Assembly (NCBI RefSeq): GCF_028369105.1
Contig: NZ_JAQNDO010000001.1
Span: 12,804,501-12,868,500 of the forward strand
Length of the DNA stretch: 64,000 bases
Direction of reading: 5' to 3'
DNA from: Polyangium mundeleinium
GTDB lineage: Bacteria; Myxococcota_A; Polyangia; Polyangiales; Polyangiaceae
The first letter of the stretch is position 1; every line of letters begins with the position of its first letter. The notes under the pieces were generated by a model. That model was not told the DNA's origin, searched no databases, and saw only the letters and a list, made by a program, of their open reading frames with translations. Below are positions 56,618-64,000 of this stretch, piece after piece. The position numbers and the translations under genes are program-made.

Positions 56618-58218
56618 ACTCGAACCGACGAACCCGCCTCGGGATCCTCGGCGCGGCCCTCACCGTCGCCGCCGCCGCGATCTCGCTGCCGCACGTGGCG
56701 ACCGCCGCGGGCGAGGACAAGCCCGCGGCGGCGAAGAAGGCCGACGAGGCCCCGAAAAAGCCGGACGCGAAGGCCGAGAAGGACAAGCCCAGCGCGGACA
56801 AGCCCGACGCGGGGCCCGGGGATGCGGGCGCGGGGGACGGCGGCAAGACGGCCGGGCCGCTTCCCGCCGGACATCCCGACGTCGGCGAGCTCCCGCCGGG
56901 GCATCCGAGCGTCGACGAAGGCGCGGAGGCCGATCCACACGCCGGCGAATCGCCGCACGGGGCGAACCCGCACGGGGATGCGCCGCGCCGCGGCGGAAAC
57001 AGCGGCTTTTTCGAGGCGCCGCCCGACACCGCGGTCGAGGATCAAACGCTCCCACCGGGCACGATGGTCTTCACGATCCGCGACGCCGACGACCGCCCGA
57101 TCCCGAACGCGACCGCGATCCTCGGCATCCTCAAGAGCAGCGTGGCGCAAGGCGACAAGCGCGAGCGTCGTGAGATCACGACCGACGCGGAAGGCACGGC
57201 GCGGCTCGACGGGCTGCCGGTCGGCGCAGGCACGAGTTACCGCGTCACCACGATGCGTGGCCTCGGCACGTACGCGACGGACGCGTTCGCGCTCTCCGAC
57301 AAGGCGGGCAAGCGCGTCGTTTTGCACGCTTACGAAGCGACCGACAACGTCGAAGGCGCGCTCGTCGGCGCGCAGGCGTTCGTGTTCGTGTCGCTGCGCG
57401 AGGGCGTGCTCTCGGTCGAGCAGCTCTTCAACGTCTTCAACATCGGCAAGGTCGCGTGGGTGCCGGGCAAAGGCGCCGCGCAGGTCGGCCTGCCCGAGGG
57501 CTATCAAGCCTTCCGCATCCCCGACGGCATGACCGACGTGCGGTTCATCGACGAGCCCACGAAGGGGCCGTGGCTCTCGGGCACGATCGCGCCTGGTCGG
57601 CACGAGGCCTCGTTCAGCTACCAGGTCCCGCTCGACGGCAAGGATCGACAAACGTTCCGCGTCGAGCTGCCGCCGCGCGTCGGCGAAGTGCGCATCTTCT
57701 CCGAGGCGAACAAGACCATGGGCCTCCAGGTCGCCGGCTTCCCCGAGGCGCAACGCCAGGCGGGGCGCGACGGACGCAAGGTGATGGTGACGATGCGCCA
57801 GGCGATGCAAGGCGAGCGCGGCATCAACGCGCTCGACATCACCATCACGGGGCTGCCCGTGCCCGGAAACACGCGGTGGTTCGCGCTGTTCTTCGCGCTC
57901 TCGGCGGCCGGGCTCGCCGCGGCGTACACGATCCGCCAGCGCGCCGAGGGCGCGGTGCCCGACGAGGCGAAGGACGATCTGCTCGAAGCACGCGAGGCGC
58001 TGCTCGGCGAGTTCGTCGCGCTGGAGAAGGCGCATCAAAAGGGCGATATCGGTCCGAAGACGTACGGTCGGCTCAAGGCCGCGCTGCTCGACGCGCTCGC
58101 GCGGATCGAAGCGCGCCTCGACGAGGTGAAGGCCGCGCGCGCCGAGCAGCGCAGGCGCGATCGGGAAGGTACACGACGACCCCGAGGGGAGGCCCGCGGC
58201 GAGGGTGGCTCGGCCTGA
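56614..58218 (+). CDS. Exported protein with Ig-like domain and membrane anchor
   Basis: The GTG at 56614 overlaps the previous stop in GTGA. A signal (ILGAALTVAAAAISLPHVATA) is followed by a Lys/Pro/Asp-rich linker with PAGHPDVGELPPGHPSV, a carboxypeptidase-regulatory/Ig-like domain (FTIRDADDRPIPNATAIL), several more beta domains, a membrane helix near residue 435 (FALFFALSAAGLAAAYTI) and a coiled tail. A periplasmic anchored adaptor is inferred. It overlaps the next gene by 14 bases. Confidence 0.78.
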   Translation: MNSNRRTRLGILGAALTVAAAAISLPHVATAAGEDKPAAAKKADEAPKKPDAKAEKDKPSADKPDAGPGDAGAGDGGKTAGPLPAGHPDVGELPPGHPSVDEGAEADPHAGESPHGANPHGDAPRRGGNSGFFEAPPDTAVEDQTLPPGTMVFTIRDADDRPIPNATAILGILKSSVAQGDKRERREITTDAEGTARLDGLPVGAGTSYRVTTMRGLGTYATDAFALSDKAGKRVVLHAYEATDNVEGALVGAQAFVFVSLREGVLSVEQLFNVFNIGKVAWVPGKGAAQVGLPEGYQAFRIPDGMTDVRFIDEPTKGPWLSGTIAPGRHEASFSYQVPLDGKDRQTFRVELPPRVGEVRIFSEANKTMGLQVAGFPEAQRQAGRDGRKVMVTMRQAMQGERGINALDITITGLPVPGNTRWFALFFALSAAGLAAAYTIRQRAEGAVPDEAKDDLLEAREALLGEFVALEKAHQKGDIGPKTYGRLKAALLDALARIEARLDEVKAARAEQRRRDREGTRRPRGEARGEGGSA

Positions 58219-59137
58219 GGCGCGCGGGGCGAGGCCGATTGTCCGGACGATCGGCCTCTTCACCCTTTCGATCGGGCTCGCCGTCGCCGTGGTGCTCGTG
58301 GCGCGGGATCGCGCTGCGCCGCCGGCCCGGTGCGCGCCCGGGATGACGCCGCTGGGGGCGCGTTGTTGTGGGGAAGGACAAACCCTCGCGGGGGATCGTT
58401 GCGTGGGCAAACCGGAACGATGCGCGGCGGGGCTCGTCGTGACGGAGGCCGGGTGCGTGGCCACGCCGCGCGCCGTGGGCATCGCGGCCGGCCTCTTGCG
58501 GATCGGGCCGAGTGATTGGGAGGCGCAAGGTCAGGTCACGCCGCGCGCCGTGCCGATGGAGGCCTTCGCTCTCGACGCCTACGAGGTCACGGAGGCACGT
58601 TATGCCGCCTGCGTGGCCGCGTCCGTTTGCCCGCCCGTTGCGCTTTCAGGCGAGCCCGGTCGTGCGCTTGCTGGAGTGCGGTTGTCCGAGGCGCGTACGT
58701 TTTGCGCGTGGGCCGGCGGCTCGCTTCCAACGCCGGAAGAGCTCGCCTTTGCGGCCGCGGGAGCCAAAGGCCGACGGTATGCTTGGGGCGACACCGGCGC
58801 GGTTTGTCGGCGGGCGGCGTGGGGGCTCGCGCGCGGGCCTTGTGGCGAAGGCGCGACGGGGCCGGAGGTCGCGGGCTCGCATCCGGACGGCGCTTCGCCC
58901 GAGGGCGCGCACGATCTCGCCGGCAACGTGGCCGAGTGGGCGACGCCCAAAGCGGGCGCGGCCGAGGGCCCGGCGCTCGCCGAGGCGCGGGGCGGGTCGT
59001 TCGGCGACGGCGCGGCGAGCGCGCTGCGAAGCTGGAATCGCCTGGAGATCGCGGCGAGCACGCGCTCGGCCGAGGTCGGCTTCCGGTGTGCGTATCCGTT
59101 CGCGGCGGCGGCCGAGGGCGGCGCCCTTCCGCGCTGA
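58205..59137 (+). CDS. Membrane-anchored SUMF1/FGE-like domain protein
   Basis: A membrane helix near the start ([17 protein letters not shown]) precedes a Cys-rich segment and a sulfatase-modifying-factor domain. The hallmark phrases are [56 protein letters not shown] and VGFRCAYP. Most bacterial members of this fold bind ligands or perform formylglycine-type chemistry; activity here is unknown. It ends the ccm-type operon; the start GTG lies within the preceding gene. Confidence 0.78.
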   Translation: MARPEARGARPIVRTIGLFTLSIGLAVAVVLVARDRAAPPARCAPGMTPLGARCCGEGQTLAGDRCVGKPERCAAGLVVTEAGCVATPRAVGIAAGLLRIGPSDWEAQGQVTPRAVPMEAFALDAYEVTEARYAACVAASVCPPVALSGEPGRALAGVRLSEARTFCAWAGGSLPTPEELAFAAAGAKGRRYAWGDTGAVCRRAAWGLARGPCGEGATGPEVAGSHPDGASPEGAHDLAGNVAEWATPKAGAAEGPALAEARGGSFGDGAASALRSWNRLEIAASTRSAEVGFRCAYPFAAAAEGGALPR

Positions 59138-59205
59138 ATCGTGCTCCTTTCGCCATCGAGGCCCTCGTCAAGGGCGCGCGATGGGATAGAGTGCATGCCC
59201 CCAAA

Positions 59206-60453
59206 ATGACCGCCGCGATTCTCTCGATCGGTACCGAGCTCACCCGAGGCGAAATCGTCAACACGAACGCGGCGTGGATCTCCGCGGAGCTGACGGCCGC
59301 GGGCTTCACCGTGGATGTGATCGACGCGATCCCCGACGACATCGACCAGATCGTCGCGACGCTGCGCACGCTCGCAAAGGCGCATCGGCTCGTCGTCGTG
59401 ACGGGAGGGCTCGGCCCGACCACGGACGATCTGACGGCGGCGGCCGCCGCGAGCGCCGCGGGTGTGACGCTCGTGCGGGACGAGAGCGCGCTGCTCGCGA
59501 TCCGGCGACGCGTGGAGTCGCGCGGCAAGACGATGAACGCGGGCCACGAGAAGCAGGCCGATCTGCCGGCGGGCGCGGACGTGCTGCCGAACAGCGTGGG
59601 CTCGGCGCCGGGGTTTTCGATCCCGATCGGGGACACGCCGCTCTTCTTCCTGCCGGGTGTGCCGCGCGAGATGAAGCGCATGTTCACGGACCAGGTCTTG
59701 CCGCGAATCCGGCCCTCGGCACCGAACAACACGTTCCAGGTGCGCCTGCGGACGTACGGGCTCGGCGAGAGCCTCGTCGGACAGGCGCTCGCGGGCATCG
59801 AGGGCACGCACACGGGCGTGACGCTCGGCTATCGGGTGCATTTCCCCGAGGTCGACGTGAAGGTGCACGCGCGGGGCGCCAATCGCGAAGTCGCGCGGGA
59901 CCTCGCGCTGCGGGCCTCGACCGAGGTGAAGGCGCGGCTCGGCGACGTGGTGTACGGCGAGGGCGACGAGGCGTTCACCGAGATGGTGGGCCGCGCGGTG
60001 CGCAGCCGCGGCTATCGGCTGGCGCTGGCAGAGTCGTGCACGGGCGGGCTCATCGCGCACATGCTGACGCGATATCCGGCGAGCGATTACCTCGTGGGCG
60101 GCGCGGTGGTGTACGCGAACAGCGCGAAGACGCGGCTGCTCGGGGTCTCGGAGGATACGCTGCGGGGCCACGGCGCGGTGTCGGCCGAGGTGGCGGCGGA
60201 GATGGCCGAGGGTGTGCGCCGCACCTGCGAGACGGACGTGGGCCTGTCGGTGACGGGCATCGCGGGCCCGACAGGCGGCACGGCCGAGAAACCCGTGGGC
60301 CTCGTGTACTGGGCCGTCGCGCATCCGGGCGGCACGGTCGTGCGGAACAAGGTTTTTCAGGGCGAACGCGAGGAGGTGCAGATCGCGGCGGCGTATGCCG
60401 TGCTGGATCTGCTCCGCCGCATTGCGCTCGGTTTGCCCGAGCGGGCGCTGTAA
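59206..60453 (+). CDS. cinA: CinA-family nicotinamide-nucleotide amidase / competence protein
   Basis: A two-domain CinA of 415 residues. The N-terminal COG1058 ADP-ribose pyrophosphatase-like domain has [33 protein letters not shown] and [13 protein letters not shown]. The C-terminal amidase domain has [17 protein letters not shown], with the catalytic Ser of ESCTGG, and [10 protein letters not shown]. The enzyme recycles pyridine nucleotides. ATG 59206 is chosen because it gives the usual short N-terminus; an in-frame GTG at 59191 is an alternative. Confidence 0.95.
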   Translation: MTAAILSIGTELTRGEIVNTNAAWISAELTAAGFTVDVIDAIPDDIDQIVATLRTLAKAHRLVVVTGGLGPTTDDLTAAAAASAAGVTLVRDESALLAIRRRVESRGKTMNAGHEKQADLPAGADVLPNSVGSAPGFSIPIGDTPLFFLPGVPREMKRMFTDQVLPRIRPSAPNNTFQVRLRTYGLGESLVGQALAGIEGTHTGVTLGYRVHFPEVDVKVHARGANREVARDLALRASTEVKARLGDVVYGEGDEAFTEMVGRAVRSRGYRLALAESCTGGLIAHMLTRYPASDYLVGGAVVYANSAKTRLLGVSEDTLRGHGAVSAEVAAEMAEGVRRTCETDVGLSVTGIAGPTGGTAEKPVGLVYWAVAHPGGTVVRNKVFQGEREEVQIAAAYAVLDLLRRIALGLPERAL

Positions 60454-60460
60454 CGGGCCC

Positions 60461-60781
60461 TCAGCGCGCGTCCGAGCGTTTGCCCTTTCGCGAGCAGGGC
60501 GGCTCCTCTTCGGGCGGGGGCGCCGGCGGTTCTTCCACGTCACTCGGGTAGATACACGTGTGCGCCCCGAAAAACGGCAGGGGCTCGATCTGCACGGGGG
60601 GCATGAGCCCTGGCCGTCCCTCGATGACTGCGGTACCCGCGACCACCGTCGCGGCCGCCACGAGGAAGAACGTGCCCCTCGCGAGCCACACAACTGTGGT
60701 CACCTGCCCCGCGATCCATTGGGGTTTCCCGAGCCGCCGACCCACGATCCAACCGCGCAGCGCATGAGCGTGAACCCTCAT
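60461..60781 (-). CDS. Small single-helix membrane protein
   Basis: A 106-residue protein with one strong membrane helix (TTVVWLARGTFFLVAAATVVAGTAVI) near residues 28-54 and a Pro/Glu-rich, Cys-containing tail (PPEEEPPCSRKGKR). The start MRVHAHALRGW is chosen; an upstream in-frame start at 60829 would add 16 residues. I recognise no family. It is divergent from the Pro/Ala-rich lipoprotein gene. Confidence 0.5.
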   Translation of the reverse strand: MRVHAHALRGWIVGRRLGKPQWIAGQVTTVVWLARGTFFLVAAATVVAGTAVIEGRPGLMPPVQIEPLPFFGAHTCIYPSDVEEPPAPPPEEEPPCSRKGKRSDAR

Positions 60782-60860
60782 CCCTTGCAGGACACCTCGC
60801 CGCCGCCAGGGTTCCGCGCGCTGCACCACACATCACACTTGACGCGTCTCTGGAAATGGA

Positions 60861-61427
60861 ATGTTGCGGCGCGCCATGCGCCCTCTTTCCAGCTCGTTCG
60901 CCCTGGCCACCACGGCCGTGCTCTTCGCCGCCTGTGCGTCCGCGCCGCCGCCCGCGCCGCCCCCGGCCCCGCCGCCGCCCGCGGCGCAGGCCACGCCCTT
61001 CACGCCGGCCCCCGTGGCCGCCGCGCCCGAGGCCGCCCCCGCCCCGGAGCCCGCCCCGGCGCCCGCCGAGCCCGCTGCTCCGCCGCCTGCGCCCGCCGCC
61101 GAGGCCAAGCCCGCCGAGCCGCCCAAGCCCGAGGGGAAGACCTCGAAGGGCGAGGCCGTGTATTACGACGCAAACGCCCGCGGGAGCTGTTCGCTCACGT
61201 TCGGCCGCGACGCCGCCGTGCTCTCCGCGCCGAATGCCGTCTACAACCAGATCCAAGAGTGGGTCGAGATGACGCGCTCGGACGATAACTATTTTACGGC
61301 CGCCAAGGGCGTCGGCTCGCCATCCGTGACGCTGCGGATCACCGGGGCGGACGGACAAACCGTCGAGGAGACGGTGGCGAAATGGAAAGACGGCGAGACG
61401 TACAAGGGGACGGCGCAGTTCAAATAG
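60861..61427 (+). CDS. Pro/Ala-rich lipoprotein
   Basis: A lipobox VLFAAC is followed by roughly 85 residues that are almost wholly Pro and Ala (with a few Glu), an extended spacer that could reach from the membrane through the cell wall layer. The folded C-terminal 90 residues begin GKTSKGEAVYYD and include SCSLTFGRDAAV and YNQIQEWVEMTRSD. I do not recognise the fold. The start could be the first ATG or an internal one five residues in. Confidence 0.7.
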   Translation: MLRRAMRPLSSSFALATTAVLFAACASAPPPAPPPAPPPPAAQATPFTPAPVAAAPEAAPAPEPAPAPAEPAAPPPAPAAEAKPAEPPKPEGKTSKGEAVYYDANARGSCSLTFGRDAAVLSAPNAVYNQIQEWVEMTRSDDNYFTAAKGVGSPSVTLRITGADGQTVEETVAKWKDGETYKGTAQFK

Positions 61428-61437
61428 ACCGCGCGAT

Positions 61438-62415
61438 TCAGGGGAGCGGCAGCAGCGTCACCGTCCAGGTTCGACCATCCGAGCTCGTGTCGATTTCGTC
61501 GACCCCGACCGCCACGAAGACGCCGTCCCCCGCCGCCACGTCGGTCCGGCCGTGCTGCTCCTCGGCCGTATGCGTGGGCGTGAACGGCTGGCCATCGACC
61601 GATCGATAGAGCTGAAGGCCCGATCCCGCCACGAGGACGCCGTTCGACTCGGCCAAACCATTGCACGGAAAACTCCCGCGCCTCGTGGCCCAGGCCTCCC
61701 CCATGGCGGACGTGACGACGTACTTGTCGATGAACGGGTTGTCTTCCAGGCCCCCGATGTAACCGACGCCCTGGAACTGGCCGTCGATGAAATGCAGGCA
61801 GTTCACGCCGTGAATGTCGAGAGGATGCTCGGTGAAGGCTTGCGCGTCGGGCGAGACGTACACGCGCGGATCGAAGCTCCAGAAGGCGAACTGGCCCGCG
61901 CCGAAGGTGATCTGGTGGAGGACTCCATCCGGGATCGTGCCTGACGGCGCGAAGCTCTTGCCGTCCGTCGAGACGAACGTCTGGCCGCCGTGGTCGATGA
62001 TCACGAAAAGGCCATCGCCGAACGCAACGTGAGTGAGCGGCTCAGGCGTGGGGAGATCGATGCCCGTCCACGTGACGCCGTCCTCCGAGGAGAGCGCGAC
62101 CGGACTCGACGGGCCGGTCGCCGTGGGCGAGTGATTGCCACCCACAACGACGAAGACGCCATTGCCGAACGCGACGTCGTGGAGCTCTTGCCTGGGAAGC
62201 GAAGCGTCGTGCCGCGTCCACGAACGGCCGTCCGCGGAGCTCATGAGCAAGGGCAGGTTGTCGGCGCGATCGATCTCCTCGTAACCGACCGCCACGAACC
62301 GGCCCTCGCCATGCGTCACGGCATGCAGCTCGTAACGCGGGTCCTCCTCGCCGCAGGCGCTCATCGCGAGCGCGAGGAACACGAGGAGCGAGACACGCGA
62401 GGACCGGTTCGTCAT
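61438..62415 (-). CDS. Beta-propeller-type lipoprotein
   Basis: A lipobox ALAMSAC leads into repeats of the form HAVTHGEGRFVAVG, HDVAFGNGVFVVVG, THVAFGDGLFVIID, HQITFGAGQFAFWS and TDVAAGDGVFVAVG, each followed by SxDGxxW (SADGRSW, SEDGVTW, SSDGRTW). This is a BNR-like seven-bladed propeller. It probably binds or displays a ligand at the cell surface. Confidence 0.8.
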   Translation of the reverse strand: MTNRSSRVSLLVFLALAMSACGEEDPRYELHAVTHGEGRFVAVGYEEIDRADNLPLLMSSADGRSWTRHDASLPRQELHDVAFGNGVFVVVGGNHSPTATGPSSPVALSSEDGVTWTGIDLPTPEPLTHVAFGDGLFVIIDHGGQTFVSTDGKSFAPSGTIPDGVLHQITFGAGQFAFWSFDPRVYVSPDAQAFTEHPLDIHGVNCLHFIDGQFQGVGYIGGLEDNPFIDKYVVTSAMGEAWATRRGSFPCNGLAESNGVLVAGSGLQLYRSVDGQPFTPTHTAEEQHGRTDVAAGDGVFVAVGVDEIDTSSDGRTWTVTLLPLP

Positions 62416-62424
62416 GCGGCCATG

Positions 62425-64000
<1,576 letters not shown>

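Overview
The window is about 69-70% G+C by eye and is packed with genes. It carries a giant NRPS/PKS locus, many lipoproteins with Ser/Gly/Pro-rich linkers, a DUF1501 plus cytochrome-type lipoprotein operon, and long runs of genes with 4-base ATGA/GTGA overlaps. This combination suggests a large-genome soil myxobacterium of the Sorangium/Polyangium kind. That placement is inferred from style and gene content; no 16S gene is present.

Bases 1-26794 are the right-hand part of a biosynthetic gene cluster. A 5'-truncated NRPS (PCP, then three C-A-PCP modules) hands its chain to a hybrid protein, KS-AT-ACP-C-A-PCP, that ends in an epimerase-like domain. That last domain lacks the second His of its HHxxxD motif, and no thioesterase is visible anywhere in the window. 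Around these lie a tandem-GNAT protein, three Fe(II)/2-oxoglutarate oxygenase candidates from three different subfamilies (a cupin_8/JmjC protein, an Asp/Asn beta-hydroxylase, and a cupin_4/JmjC protein fused to an SCP2-like tail), an unrecognised 468-residue protein translationally tied to two of them, a MATE exporter, and a membrane-embedded M28 metallopeptidase. The likely product is a hydroxylated lipo- or polyketide-peptide; export and maturation by the last two proteins is an inference.

Bases 26977-31971 hold a three-gene export operon: a Tat-signal DUF1501 protein and two lipoproteins with haem-type CH motifs. Bases 31972-33046 are gene-poor: a decayed SF2 helicase, a MITE-like inverted-repeat element with a CTAA target duplication, and tRNA-Ser(UGA).

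Bases 33047-64000 are mostly housekeeping and envelope genes: amidohydrolase, the rpe / lipoprotein metalloprotease / cysteine synthase operon, GNAT, lipoproteins, a cyclic-nucleotide-binding protein, a YggS-type PLP protein, a thioredoxin-like lipoprotein, rarA, hpt, a thioesterase, a HAD hydrolase, a large Ig-like/PDZ protein, a LeuA-type synthase, a five-gene cytochrome c maturation operon (ccmF, a CcmH-like protein and three extra membrane proteins), cinA, and the 3' part of aconitase.

Repeat families stand out in the second half. Two 43-bp tandem arrays (38961 and 51238) lie in opposite orientation and share a palindromic core. A 35-bp covarying hairpin occurs in frame inside two unrelated genes. 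A 1.4-kb segment (46712-48132) with its own 45-bp repeats and an unknown gene is bracketed by a 21-bp direct repeat.
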